A stretch of 64,000 nucleotides of DNA from Aquila chrysaetos chrysaetos (taxonomy: Eukaryota > Chordata > Aves > Accipitriformes > Accipitridae), in assembly GCF_900496995.4 (NCBI RefSeq), contig NC_044016.1:20626932-20690931 (forward strand), written 5' to 3'. The position numbers and the translations under genes were made by a program. The notes under the pieces are model-generated. The model saw nothing but the letters and a program-made list of their open reading frames with translations. It was not told the DNA's origin and did no database searches. Each line of letters opens with the position of its first letter. Within the stretch, counting starts at the first letter, position 1. Below are positions 24,034 to 39,000 of the stretch, one piece after another.

Positions 24034-27000
24034 AAGAAATGAGAATGTGGTACAAAGATGTATTTCTGACAGGTGTTCTTTATGCTGTGTGCTCTGTGCT
24101 AGGCCGCTACATATATATCCTTGTTGTTTTAATTCAGATATAACATACCACATTCTGTTATCAACTGCTGGGTGAAAAAATATTTTGGCTAAGGTGCTGA
24201 CATAGTGTAGTTTTATTGCTACTTGCACTGTTCAGACTTCAGCATCACATAATGGAGGTGACACTTTCTTTTATAGACATATTTCTAAGTTAATAGTTTT
24301 ACTATTAATAAACAGATAAATGGGGTTTTATTAATATAAATGGAATATATGTCATGATGCTCTTTTAGCCATGTTCTAAGCTATATAGCATCAGTAGAAG
24401 TTTGCTGCCAGTATATAAGCTTACATTATAGTTATATTTTGATTTCTCTGGTTATTAATGATAATATCAGATGGAAACAGCTACCCTTGGAAGTGAATGG
24501 AATGAGGAAAGGAATTACCGATGCTTTTGATGCTGTCATAGTATTGTCTAGGTTAAAACCTACTAGGAGGATAAAAAAGCACTGCCTTTGCTATTGAGGC
24601 TGTTAGAAGAAATGTGTTTTTCAGCAAAAATACAGGAGATAACAGTAGGGGTATACAAATATTCCTAGTCAACAGCTTTCCCATTGATATATACAGTTAA
24701 CTCTTTCCTGTATGTTTAATAGTACTGCTTTCTTGTCCTGCTCCCAGCAGCTTTCGTCTTCTTTCTGCTGTTGTAAGTCCAGCGCGGAGGACTTTCTACC
24801 AGTGACAGTTCTGTTCTCCAAGTCTCAAGTTCAATCTACTGAAAGGGAAATAAAGCATGTCATTACTACGCGAACATTTTCTTTGTCCATATTCTCATAT
24901 AGGACTGGTGAAAAGGTTTATTTAAATGGAAGGAAATATAGGTAGCTCCCTTGTCAAAAGCATCATTCCCAACTGCAGAGCCGTAGAAGTATTTGGGCAG
25001 AGAACACTGAATACAGGGTTGGTAATTTCAAAGTCTTAAAAAAACTAACCGAGATAAGTTTTGGCACAATTATGGTTTCGTATTAGCCCCTGATTAGAAC
25101 AGCCAGCAAGCTCCAGTATTCTTTCCATTTTTATGGAATTGGGAGCAATAGTATAAGCATACATACATTATCCTGCATATTTTATGAGAGCTGAATTGCC
25201 CATTAAACTGACCTTTCTTTTTGTTTCAAACTAGACAAGGACCCATGACTTACAGCAAGAAATGCTGTAATGTTCTGGCATTTGCCAGATTCAGGTTTGA
25301 CTGATGGTGTGTTTAAGAACTTCGGCTGTCTCTCGCACTTGCACATAATCTGTTTGGGCGATGGGCCAACATTTGGGGGTTCCAATACATGACTAGGGTG
25401 ATTAAAATATCTGCTCAAAGAGGATGCTGTTATTCCCTTCATGTGCTTGTTAATACTGGCAACCTCAGAAACACAAGCTGGAAGTTTACTAATACTCCGG
25501 GGCATTTCCTTTCTTGGTTTCCAAGCATTAACTCTGAACAGCTCCCAGTGGTAGCTCTTTAGGGAAATGACTGTCCCAATAACTTAAACACAATGATTTC
25601 TAAGCTTAACTATTACACATTTCAGATATTCTCTCAGTGGGATAAGGAAAGAGGAAGAAGGCTTATTAGTCATCTTCAGAAAATGATCCTTTGGCCAGGC
25701 TTATGTATATGAAGGAGCTCATGAAAAGGCCTGGCACTTTACTTTAGGCTATCGTGATCCATAGTCAAGGAGATGCTCTTGTAATGGTTGCAAGGTTTTT
25801 TTATCTGTGTGAAGGAGGTAAGACAGAAAGGAGCTGTTGAAACATGAATATTCAGGGCCACATCAACCAACTGACCTACAAGTAAGGTTGGTGTCTATAA
25901 CAGTCTCTAAGATCAGGAGATGACAAAATAGTTTAGATCATCTGCTTTCCAAGGCTGCCAAATCGTGGCTCACTATGTAGTCAGTGGGAAGTAGGCTGAG
26001 CACTGAAGTTGGTAGATATTTATATTATGTTTATTGAATATGATCTCTAATTCTCTCTGCTGATTGCAGTAGCAGGCAGGCTAAATCAACCATGCTGTCA
26101 CGGGCAAGACATAGCAGTAGGCACATAAATATAAGATGCCATAGAGAATCCCCCACAGTTGTCTGTAGCAGTCCTACATCAAATTTAGTGGTTGACTTTT
26201 ATTCAGTTGAGATGCTTGTGTGATATCTAAATTCAAAATATCAAATGTTTTCAGCTGATTGAAAGTTTGTATCAAGATAACTACAGTACAGCCTCCATCA
26301 CAAATGTCACTTGCAATATCTCCCTGTTTTTAATAAATATTAAGGGTGACATAAGATCAGTTTCACTAGCAGTCTAACTGAAGACAATATTCTCTGCTAG
26401 GTGTTATGCAAAGGTGTATTTCAGGTGTAGTTTGGAAGTGTCGGCTGGTCCGTTTTATGGCAGGGAAGATACTAACATATTCTGTTCCCCTGAAAATATT
26501 GTAGAAACAATTAGATAATAGCTGTTGTGTAGATTTTACTTCTGAGAATGTGAAGTAGCAAGTTGCTCTATCATTTTCCTCTTAAGTGAAAACAAAATTG
26601 CCCGTTGTTTTTTGAGTGATTTTAATCTTAAGGTTGATGGGCAGACCACAGCCTTGTTTTTCTCAAGATTAATGGTTTTCCTTACCTGTCTTTCTCCCCA
26701 CCATGTTTTTCCTTTTCCCTCCTCCTTCAGAGCCAAACTACTAAAACATAGCAGATGCCAACAAACAAAAAGAACCCTTTATGCATTTTATTTATCATGA
26801 AAGTGCTAAAATTTTAGCTTTTTAGCTCACTTAATCATTTTGACAAGATGACAATACAATGTATCATCACCAGACAGATAACACAAGACAGATGACAATA
26901 CTAATCCTGCAGCAAGTTCTCAGGGGAGATTTTTATTGTAAAAATTGACATATATTGTGTCAAGGTGAATATAATACATTTAGGAAAACAGCAATTTTTT

Positions 27001-30000
27001 ACTTTGTACAATTCAGTGTATCTCTGGGTCTTTATCACTGTTGAGTCAGAGTTTCTGCTAATCTCAGCTGCCTCAGAATTTGGGCTCTGGTAAAGCTGAC
27101 AGGTCCTTCATGTCAGCCCCCACTTCTGAAGCTGTTGAGATGCTGACAGATAGGAATTACACAGATGTTTGCTTAATGGTTATTTCCCCAGGGGCTCCTG
27201 TCAGAGCTGTTGGCAGGGAAATAGGGGAATTACCTTGGAAATTGCTAACTCACTTTCACTGAATGACAGACTGGTGCATCACAAAACAAATTTGACCAGT
27301 CTGTGAATGTATGAACTGCCTCCAGAAAGAGAGGAAACTATTGCTAGCATAGGTGTTGTCACTCATCTGTTGCTCTGTCAAATCAGTTATATTGCTGTTG
27401 TCAGGGACTGGTGTCTGATGCTTCAATTGAAAGGAAGCATTCTCTAAAACATACATGACCTGTTGAGTGGTGCTGGACAGAAGATAAGAGAGTCAGGAAG
27501 CAATTCCTAAGAGATGCAGGGTAGGGGGAGAAAAAAACAACAGTTTAATTTTTGTTTAAAATGCATTTTCAGAAACCGTGGTGATCAGCATGATATAAGA
27601 TTTGGGCAAAGAGAAATTCTAATTGTCCCTTCATGGGATGACTGATTGTCCTGCAATATGAGGTCTGATTACTCTTTTCTTCATGATGCAAATACTGGTG
27701 GTCAGAAGACCAGACTGCAGGCTGGGGGAAGTGAGGTGGCTGTACCCCTGTGGCTGCAATCAGGTGTTAGAAGCGCCAGCTTGCAATGTATTATGCTGCT
27801 CATTTTGCTCCATGGATTACTTGCTGTGCCCACGTGTTGAGCTGCTTTTAACTCATGTGCAGACTTTGATCTTTCATTGTTTTTTTTCCTGGCATTAGCA
27901 TTTTTTCTGTGACCTGTGTAAGAAACACAGAGCACAAGCTGAGAATGTCTAAGTCTTGCTGATGCCTGCCATATGTTGACTTAATCTTGAGATACATTTT
28001 TCTTGATTTCTCTGATATATACAACATCATTATGCCTATATGGTTACTTCTTCTTTGTGTATTCCAGTGGGAGCTGATATTTTGCTTTTCAAAGGTTTGC
28101 CACAGAGACTACCCTCAGTGGGACATCGTTGTGTGCCTGGTTCATCTAGTTATCCTCCCTAGTTAGAGATGCATCAGGGGCTCTGTGTTAAATTGGGGAA
28201 GGTTTTTAAAGTTGAATATCTGAATACTAAAAGCTGTAGAAACACCAAAGAGTGAACAGAAGGCACCATATATTGAACAGGACCGTTCAGAGAGGGGAGC
28301 TATCGCAAGCAGGCAGCTTTGACTTCCTACCACCTGCAGCTGACTATGCCTTATTTGCACAGCAAAACTTGAGGAATCACAGTAAAGAGACCTTCCCTTC
28401 CCCTAAAGTGATCCATTACAGCAAATTTACAACATGCTACATGCTCAAGGATCTTTGCTGAGCTATTGCAGTAATGTAGTTCCACCCATGCAACATGAAA
28501 GTAGGAGTTAATGATACTGCCAAGTCAAATCTGGGTGCTCGGAAGATTTTTAATAAAAGAAAAAAAAAAAGGCAATTTAAAACATATTGTTCATAATAAA
28601 GTACTTGTCCTGCTGTCTCACTTATCTTTCCCTAAAGACCAGGCCTTTTTACAGCATCATACTGGGGGAATGTCCATGGTAGTGATGTAGTGATTCTAGT
28701 GGGATAGAACAAGTGCATTGGCCTGCTTAAGGTTCGTCTTGCAGAGAGCAACAGGCGTGAGTGAAGCCAGCAAGTCACGCTAATAACAAATCCTAAAACA
28801 GAGTCCAAAGAAATGTAAACTAGGTGGGACTTCTCAGGACAGGAGAAGTGCACTGCTCCTGTGCAATGGTTTCCAGTGCTGAAGAAGAACCAATACAGAC
28901 CACAGCTGAAAAAAAAAAACAACAAACCAAAGTAGATGCTGCTTTTTCCAGTTCCTAGTAGACATGTCACAGCACAGCATAGTATGGTTAATTGGATTAA
29001 ATGTTTATCATTCAGACATCTACTAGATTTTTCTATTCTTAGCCATAGCAATAAAGGAGTTTCATATAATATCTTATTACAATGGCATCAGATGTTGGAA
29101 AGCAACACTGTGAAAGATGTCACTGTGACTTTGAGAGGTACAGTGTATGTGTGTCATCAACAAAGATGAATTAATGGTAACAAACAATATTAGTGTGAAA
29201 AATTTATTACCTTAACTGCCTTCGGATTATCTTCCATGTGGTTTCAAAACAGAAAATACATAAATGACTGTCATGTTCTGCCCCTCAACCCCGAAGCCCA
29301 CTCTTCTTCCTTTCTGCCTCCTCCTGTTAGTCAAAATCAGGCAGATGGTGGGTACCCAAAGGCTGTAAATCAGGAAAAGCTATAGTCTAAGCTCTGTGGC
29401 ATATGCAGTATTTATAGTTATTGCCTATACTCTATTAGTACTTCATACCTCTAAAGCATCAGATATACAGTAGCATTAAGATAACAAAAATAGGAATAGT
29501 AGAGTAATAAAAACAATTAAAAAAAAAAACCCTTCAGAGTTTTTTCTGAGAATAATCAACTGATTATAGATATTGATCATACAACTACTACTGTATGAGC
29601 CTAACTCTTCATCCACTTTTCTAGATAAATAAGGCTACAGATGTACAGATGAATATATGCACAGGTAGGTATGAAAAAATGCATATGCATACACACGACA
29701 GCTTTCTTTGATCCAGCTCCCCAAGTCTCTCAGCTAACTGGCAAATACATATCAATGTTCTAACAAAGTAGCTAAATCAAGCAAAGACAATGTATTATAT
29801 TTACCAGCAGTTTCTACTCTTCCAGTTCTGCCTCGCACAAATCACAGTGTTTGGCAATGTTCTTGCACAGTGTGAACCACTGTAAATCCTGCAGTTCTGT
29901 ATTAAAGTCACACAGTAAGTGCCAGTGTATTACACGCTAAATCACAGAGTTTTACCAAAGAAGTTGCAATATCAGCTGCTTTCCTGCATTGTTTGTATTT

Positions 30001-33000
30001 ATGGGGAGTGTTCATCTGTGATAGATAAGGTCAGTTTGTGCTGCTGTTGTCACTGCCCAGAGACGAAGAAGGCATTGCTTTCTTAGAAATTCTCTCTGCT
30101 TCTTGCTGTCCCGTGTCACCCGAAAAATGAACTCTGGCAAAAGCAATCAACAGAGTGGCACAGCCAGGGTGGATTCTAGGCACATTTGAGAGAGACTTTT
30201 GATCTCATAACTGCACAATCGTCTGGTTTACTGTATTTATTCTTGACGAAAACTGTTGTAGGATTTTCTGCCTGGGCACTCAGGTACCATAGAAATGAGC
30301 ACTGCCTGTGCCTAGCTAGGTTAGATAGGCATAGTGAGTTAAGAGTGTAACATTAAACTCTATGGCTGAATCAACGTTAGTTTCTAAAATGTAGAATTAC
30401 AGAAAATGCTTGGAATAAAACCCTGTGTAAAATCAGAAGGAAGTATCAGTGTCCCAGCAATGGCAAAATTAGGTGTCTGAGAAAGACAGAAACAGTGGAA
30501 CATGCATGGCTTGATGGCAACCTCTTTCCCAAAGAGCTAGTATTTTTACAAGACAAAGGGACCTTTAAATACTCCAGAAACACTATGAAAAGCCTCCTGA
30601 GCTACTGACTTCAGTTCTTAAGTCATGTCTGTGGTGAAAACACTCTTCTGATCAGCTAGCTGGGTGGAGAGATTTGTCTTTACTTATATGGCTGACAGCC
30701 TACTAACACATCCCTATAACTAAAATATTGTAAAAACCTTATGCTTATAGTCTTTGCTCACAGTTTGCCCACCTGCAATCTTTAATTCCAAGTCTAAACC
30801 AGAATCCTTTGTATGAGAAGTAAAAACTGGTAGAGATGTGCATTAATGAAGGCCTGTGAAATTCAGAATCACTGCCGTGTTATGTTTTCTTCTTTTTTTA
30901 TATGTATTTTAAGTCACCTCAGTGTATTCTGAATTTCTGTCTCAAGGAACTTGAAATTTAGTTTCAAACACAAAATAATAGGTAAGGTAGCAAAACAATA
31001 GACAGGTCTGTGGCAAAGCACTTAAGTCTGTGCCAGCAAATGAAAAAGAAGTTGATTTTTATAGAACAGAGACTGGATTATGGATTTAAAGGAACTTTTC
31101 CAAATGCCTATTACATGAAAAAGGAAACCATAGAACAGTGGTCTCTCTCAGTAGAAAACATAGTATCCTGTTTTCATTGCCGTTTTAAATCTAGAGAAAG
31201 CAGCTAGTATGTTCCATCCTGGGGTGGCCTTTACTCAAGATTTGCTGCAACTATCCGACAACATAAGAAACTTAACTTGGGGTGCTGGGTTTTTTTTCAT
31301 TCATACCTAGAGGCAAAAGAGTTTGTAACAGCTGTCTTTCATATTTCACTATTGTACATCTGTGCTTCAATTACTGTTTTGTCGAAGTTTCCCTTTAGCA
31401 GGATTTAGATTACCAAACAAGACTTATGGCTTCACTAAGGAAAAAAATCAAGACATTTACAGAAGTCTGTATATACTCTTAGCCTGGTGTGCTTCCACTA
31501 AACAGCACAACTAAATTCAGTCTGGGACGTCAGATTTACAATTTATGCAGGTGGGAAGGAATGTCTATGTTAAGGGAAAAAACTGCTGAGAGGGAGGAGA
31601 AATCAACAAATGAAACAGGGTATCTTAGATGAATAAATTCTAAGCTCTGCACATTTTTGTATCCTCCTTCCTGGGCCTTGCTACTGCTCTTTTGGGCAAT
31701 CATTTCATGGAGTGTATTTGGTGCAAGTCTCCCTTTGGCACTGATATGTGTCAGGAAAGCGGCTATCCCACAATATAACCAGCAAGGATCAATATGGTAT
31801 TTCAGCTTGGTGACAAACTGTTTTACAGTGGATGGAGTTGCTAAAACATACCCAATAAACTTAGCTGAAAGGCTGTCAGGGCTGACAGTCACTAGATTCA
31901 GAAGAGCCTTGGACTCTGTGAGAATCTTTTTGCTTGACAAGTGCACTAATTCATGATTAAAGGAAATGAGGAGGCCCAGCAGAGTGGGAGGAAACTGCTG
32001 GCATGATTAACAGCTGGTAAAAATATTAACCTGAAATAATTGCACTGTTCTCCATGTCCTTGGCCTCTTTCTATTCATGCTATACTCTTCTTTTGATGAC
32101 AGAAAGAGGCTAACTAATCCACCAGCTAGCCTGAGATCTATAGGAATTAATTTTGTGTACTCTGATCAAGAGAAAGCACTCTCTCGTGGTTGTAGCAGGG
32201 AAACAGCAAACAAGTATCCCTCACTACAATATCAGGTCAGAGATTTATGATCCATAGCTGTAGGACAGTTTAAATTCTCTGTAGGATACAAGCTCAAAAG
32301 TGGCAAAGCTATGCCTCATCTGATAGATTCAAGAGTGAAACTCAAAAATAAATCTGTGTTTCTGACTAGCAGACTGGTCCCTGTGGTCAGGTAGGGGATC
32401 TTGTATGACTGTACTTTGGCTGCAGATGGAAAGTTACAAGCTCACATTTTATTGATGTAAATTTTATTTTCCAAAACATAGTTTTAATTTTAAACCCCTA
32501 CCCCTGAAATGCCCTGTTTGATGAATCTGGGTACATACCTCTGCATTCAAATGGGTTTCTCAGCCTGTCACATGCTACTGGCAGGACAGTGATTTGGCTA
32601 GGGAGATTATTCGTTCTCCTGTGATTATTAATCAGCTAATAACCACCTCAAAACTTCCTATAAGCCTCAGCAAACCATGAAGTTGACTTCACTTCTCAAG
32701 TGGGACTTCTGAATAAACATGACTGTGTCCTCCTCATGGCTTGCCCAGGAAGTTAGGACAATACCAGAGAATGACATACAGAAATAAGAGGCTGTGCAGA
32801 AGATAGTCAAAATGAAGCATAACACTCAAAATCCAAAGCTATATTCAAATACTATGGCTGACACCAAGGTATACTTTTCTACTCTAAAGGTGGAAGGCTT
32901 TTCATGCAAAGCATGGCAAGTGAAAAACCCTGCAGGACTGAGGAGAACAGGAGTTTCTACTCCACAGTGGAGAGAAGCTGGAAAGAAAGAACATATGAGA

Positions 33001-36000
33001 AGTTAGAGGGGGGAAAGTGAGGAAGAATAGGAGGAAAAAAAGAGATGTGGAGAAATAGAATAAATAAAAAGGGCAGCACCCATCCTTAAGAAAGAGATGA
33101 AAGAGGCATTAAAAAGGAAAACAGCCAATAAAATTTCCCTGGAAAAAAAAAAAGTTATTTTCTGGTTCTTTCAAAAAGTGGAACCTCAAAAAGCAAATTT
33201 GCTCAGAATCCCAGATTTTGTATCTCAGCCAAAACAAAGAGAAAACTGAGAAGCTGTAGCTTTCGCTTTTTAGCAAATACAGGAAGCCAAAAATCCCAAA
33301 GCAGCTTAGTTTTGGAGAAACTGAAGTGAAACAAAATGTGCATGCAAATATGCTTTCTATTAAATTAGTTTGAAGGAAATCACGCACACAAATGGGGCAA
33401 AAAGGACAGCCAAGGACTTGGGAGTAGAGTTAGAAGTAGAGAAATAGTAGTCATAATCATATAGTTCAAAAAATTATTCACTATTTCCCTCCAAAGCATT
33501 GTTTTTCCTGAATATGAAAGGCCCAAAGCATATCAAATGTATTACAAACTGCAGTTAATTAATTTAGCACCCCTGCTAGAGAAACCAGTCCATTTTGATC
33601 TGTGTCAGGTGGCCTCTACAGTAGCATCCTCAGTCTTGGCACTCTGCCTGGTCATTCCCTAGCCTCTTGGAAATGTAAAACGTGCTACTCCGGGTTGAAT
33701 CTGTCTATCTTATCTGTGTGTGAATAAGTAAAGCATCAGAGGCAACAAACAAGCGAAGAATGAAGCTGTGTTTGATAAAGTCATATCTGGGCAGTATTTC
33801 ATCTTTAGAATCTCTTGCAAAATGCATTCAGCTAAGAATGAAAACGTGTACTGAGCTGCTGCAGTTGCACTGTTTGGCAAATTTGCAGATCTCAGCTGCC
33901 ATATTTGTTCTTCTTCCCATATACATAAATACTATCGGATAAGAGACAGAAGAGAGATCCTATAGTAAAATCTCCATTATCAAAGGTAATGGGGAAACTT
34001 GTGAGATGAGAAGCCTATACAAGTACTACTGGGTGCACCTGAAAGCACAATATAATATACCCACTATCTGTGTCCGGTGCAGGTCTGAGTTCAGTCAAGC
34101 TTATTATCTGGCCGTATCAGAGCTAGGTTGGCTCTTGCAGTCACACTAGCATTCCCCAGTCTTCCAGAGAGAGGATTCATTAATCCAGCGCAGTGCTAGC
34201 CCAGATCTAGGTCTGCAGCTACATCATGGCTTGAATGAACAAGCCCTGGAACCAGGAGCATGGAGCTGCAGGTGCGGAGGCAGTGGTTCTGCATGGCATT
34301 AGCTCAGATCTAGCTTCTGCAGAGCTGCTGTGCACAGCTGTACTCTGTCTTACTTCTTGTGGCTCTGGAAATTGTGCCTGCACACTATTCCTGACAGCCC
34401 ACCTGGTCCTGCCAGTGTGGTGCTGGCAGTGAGACACTTCAAATCTGACAAGGTTTATAGTTGGGGCTCTATGCAGCACAGAACAGCTCCGTGATTTCCA
34501 AGCCTCTAAGTGGTATGTCCACGTTCTCCACCACTGCATCTAAGCTATAATATAAAGTGTATCAGAGCCAACTATCTCTGCAGCCATACTAGAGATAAAC
34601 CAAAATTTGAATAATCCAATCCCGGAAAATAGAGAGGTGATTGTATAATAATGTCCATGGCATTAATTTCTGCAAATTACAGCTGTGCAAGACTAGGATA
34701 ACTATAAAACGGAGGTGCTGGAGAAGAAGGTGGATTGCAAAAGTATCTTGAGCTGAGCATGGGAAAGTGCTTGTCTTCTACACTGTCATGGTAAATCAGA
34801 TACATGACTATGAGTATTTTCAGTGGAAAAATAGGATGAACTTCTTAGATCAACTGAAATGTATAAGCAGAAGGAGAGGCAGCTAAATGAAAAACCCTTG
34901 AAGGGAATCCCGGGTACTCAAATATTTAGAGAGAACCAAAGCAGGTTTCAATTGCCTCCCAGACACGTTCACCTCCCTGGGAGAACACAGAAAACTGTGG
35001 GGGACAGTGGTAATCTGAAACATTCCCCTTCTTGGCTGATGAAGGAGAAAGGAAAATTCCATTAAAATGAATATTTAACCAACCACTAAAGGCTTTGAAA
35101 GAGAGCTGTATTTTCACTACAACAGCACTAATAGACTATCCTGATTCTCTAATTGGTAAAGGAAAACTGAACACCAACATCCCTCCCCCCAGAATTAATT
35201 TTTTAATCCTTTTGATACATCCTAGAGAAAGGACCCAAAGAAGATTTTAGTGGGTGATGAGTTAAAACAAGTAGCTCTCAGACAGAGCAAACAATCTGAA
35301 ATATTATGGATTACAAGTCCTACATGTTCTTGGAAAAACACAGAAGCTGAAGTTAGAAGTGTGGGGGTTTTTTCCCAAATAAAGGACTAGGAATGAATAA
35401 TCTCCAGTTTCACAGAGCCTGAATGTAGAGTACAAGTTTCTTTCCTCCTTTGGACTCAGGATGAGTTAGTGCAAAAGATTTTTAGGTGTCCAACTTCAGG
35501 CACTTCAGTCCAACATTACAGTTGCAGGAAACAAAAGCAAAGCCAGCCTCCTTTTCCAATGTCTGTCCAATCCTGGGAACACAAAAAGCCACTGGAAGAT
35601 TTCATTTTACCTTTCAAAGAATATTCAGAATTATAATGCCCAGAGTGATGCAACAGGAACTGGACACAACAGGTGTAAGGCCTCATCTAGAAGGCACCAA
35701 GGATAGATGCCTAACTCACAGAAATAGCTTTGGGTTCAGCACTGAGAACTGCATTCACTAAAATGTTGTGGTTGTGATGGTGCCTCTAATTTTTTAAAAA
35801 AATAAAGTTACAGCACTTGTCTAGAAACCTGGATAGCTGAGCTCTAGCTTCTCCATCTAAAGGACCCTCACAGTTATCTTCCAGGAGGGTGCCATAAGAT
35901 GACATAAAGCAAGCTGTAGGAAGAAGGCATCCTTCTCTGGCCTGTTAAAGCTTGGCTGCCTTACAGCTAATAACTGCTTTACAACAGCTAATAACGTAAG

Positions 36001-39000
36001 GTGTATGCAGCAATTAAGCAAGAGGGACGCAGTGTTTTTAATAAAAGTGATTAGTGTATGCCCTGGGAATGATGGGGGTTTATGCCCTAGGATTTTATAC
36101 CTTCCTCTGATTTATCTGGTGGTGGCAACTGCCAATGTGCGACCAACACCATTAAGCTAAGCAGGCATACTGTTCTGGAGTTCGGTGAGAGTGGGGGCCA
36201 AGCCTTCATGAACCAGTCTGCTCTAATGCAGCAATTCCATGTTTCTAAGATGTCTTCCTGAAGCAATACTCCACTAGTCATAGCCTTTCACTCTGTCTCA
36301 TTTTCCTCATATTTAAAAATGATAGTAATAGCTCCAGCCTATCTCACTGGGGTTTCTGAGGCTGAATTAGCAATTACAAACTGTTATAAGATCTCTGGAG
36401 AGCTGGCAGAGCATAGTATTCTAATCAGTTTTTTGCTGTCTTAAATACTGGATTTGGGTAACTCAGTGTGTGTGTATGTTCTGTTGCCCTGCTTCAGAGA
36501 GACAAAAGGGAGAAGAGCAAGTCAGATACAGATTCAGAAATTCTTCTTTATTACTATATAATGAAGGGTAAAGGCACATTGATTCTATTGACATATTCTT
36601 CTGGTTCCCACATACTAACACAGTTGTGGGTTAGAGACTAGGATTTTGATAGATACCTCTCTGCCAGTATTTCCCTTCCATGAAGAATCAATTGTTTTAC
36701 TTAATGTGAAGCAATAAACAATATGAGTCCAGCATTTCACCTTTGTGGATAAGGATTTAGAATGAATTTTAATACAAAAGTCCTGGTTAAAAGTCCCCAA
36801 CTTCAGTGAATACCCATTTACTCTGTTATGTTTGTGATGACAAAAAGATGATTCAGGAGCTGGAAGAAAAGTATGAGTCTTCCTTGGAGGGTGCAAAAGC
36901 CAAGTGTGCTCTGAGGACTGACTGGATTGGACCAGAGATACCAGTGGCAAGATTCCTACTGATCAGTACCTACTTCATCTTGCTGCCAAGACTGCTGGAG
37001 GCTTCAGGTTTTCTGCAGAGGTCAGATGAAGAAATTATTTTCTTTTTCTGGGTGAGCGTGTTGCGGGGGAGTCACTAATCATCCCTCCTGGGTAGCCAGC
37101 TGCCTTCACAGCAAGGTCCTGTGCACTGGGATCATAGCCAGGTATGGTCAGCATGAAACAGGTTTCAAATCACCAAGGTTACAAAGTACAGTAAGCAATA
37201 GACTAATAATGTTTCTTTAATTAGAAAAGCACCATGTCCTATGAAGTCCCATAGCAGTTCTCTCTCCAGCCTGCCTGAAAGCTTCAGCTCCTTGTAAAAG
37301 CTCTGGAAGAGTAAATCTTGTCTTGGCCACCATCAGTGACAGTGACACTGATATAGATGTACACTAGGCTGTCCATCTGCAGCTTCTCGGATTTATAGAT
37401 ATTCTCCTTTTTCCTGTATCCTTCTCAAGTCCCTTCCTCAGAGTGAAACCAAGTCATATTCCACTCTCCTCAAGCACACAGCCCTCATTGTTGGCCAGCT
37501 TATGGCCAGCAGTGAGGGCATTCTTACAGGTCAGTCCCCGATACTGACATTACTGTGTCTTACAGCAAATACTTCACATTCCCAAGTCACACCGGGTTTT
37601 AATGAGCCATATTTAAGCAACTCGCCAGCATCAAAATGCCTGTTATTATTTCAGCTGTGCCTCTGAGATAAGGCAGGTGGTAAACAGATCCAGCTGGACA
37701 GCAGATTTGCCTGCAAAACACGTGCTTGTTCTTTTAGAAATTTTAGAGAGTGCTTGCTTGACTTGCCCTTTAGAAAAGCTTTGTTCTGTTAGAGCTTCCT
37801 ATTTCCTGCCCACAGCTTCATGTCATCTACTGGAAGCAGCTGACAAAAGTATCATATTCACTTTTTCCATAAAGAAAATGCTTGATGTTCTGCTTGTCCT
37901 TTACGTTGATCTGCAGCATGTACCCTTAGAAGTGTTTTTTGTGGGTACTGAGGAGTACAGCGAGTGTGTGCCCAGCCTGCCACTGTCGATCTACCCAAGC
38001 TATCTGCAACACATTATTTACCCACTGAGTTTGAACATTGTTTCTGAACAGATAACAGTTTCTATAAGTGGATCTCACACCCAGAGCCACTCACTGAGTA
38101 TTTTGTGTGAAGAAATTTTAGCAGAGGGACTGTACTCATAGCCATCACTGTTTGGTGCTGTAATGTTTGCAATTTAAAAACAGATTGATATGGGCTTGTT
38201 CCATGGGGTCATATAGCTGTTGGAAAATAGCTAGTTTGTAATATGATCAGCTTTCACAAACTAATCATTAGCAAATAGTATAAGCATGATTTAACTTTTC
38301 ATCCCAAGTGCAGAATGCTCTTTGCTCCTCAGATGTGTAAGTTAGGTCAAACCAGTCACATTCCCTGTCAGCTGCCATCTGTCAGATGGTTTTGTAATGT
38401 GGAATTTTGAAAGCAATCATTTTTCTACACTTTTATTTTAAAAAGGCCACTCTGTAGTGAGTGATGAAAGACACTGATCTAATTCCTTATTAGTAGACCT
38501 TGCATGGTAGAAAGACCTTTGTGAGTGGTTACACCCTAATACCACTCAGCGGAGATTAAGACGCTCCTCTTCTGCCAGCTTCTTTGCTAATGCTGTTACC
38601 GACATGGTGGGAGGCTCGAGGTGGTGGTGTTTCCAAAGCTGCTTTTCCTAGCATGACAGCAATGGCTTAAAAAATACACTTCACTGTTATGCTTGTAATG
38701 CTCTTTCTTGTTGGGAAAGGTGTTGAAAGCAGCAGGAGATTTTGTTTTCTGATTCAGACTCTAACTAGAGCAAATTCTTGACAAAGAAAGGCTTCCAACA
38801 TTGATGTTTGGATGGAGATTTCTGAAAGATGGGACTGCTTGTCAAGAGACAGTCTCCCATTTTTCTGCTGTTGTGAAGTATTTTGAACGGTTTTGGTGCA
38901 TTTCAAACATTTTATTTTCTTGTTCTCTATTTAGCATTGTCGCATTCATAACCCTCTGCATAGTACTAATCATTATTATCAGATTTAACAATACTGCACT

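Noticed and set aside
31536..31956. Frames of 136 codons (minus) and 99 codons (plus) over the same DNA
   Set aside because: Both strands being open points to a locally stop-poor composition. Neither translation resembles a known family.
37677..38141. 154-codon plus-strand frame
   Set aside because: No domain, no splice context and AT-rich surroundings. Consistent with chance.
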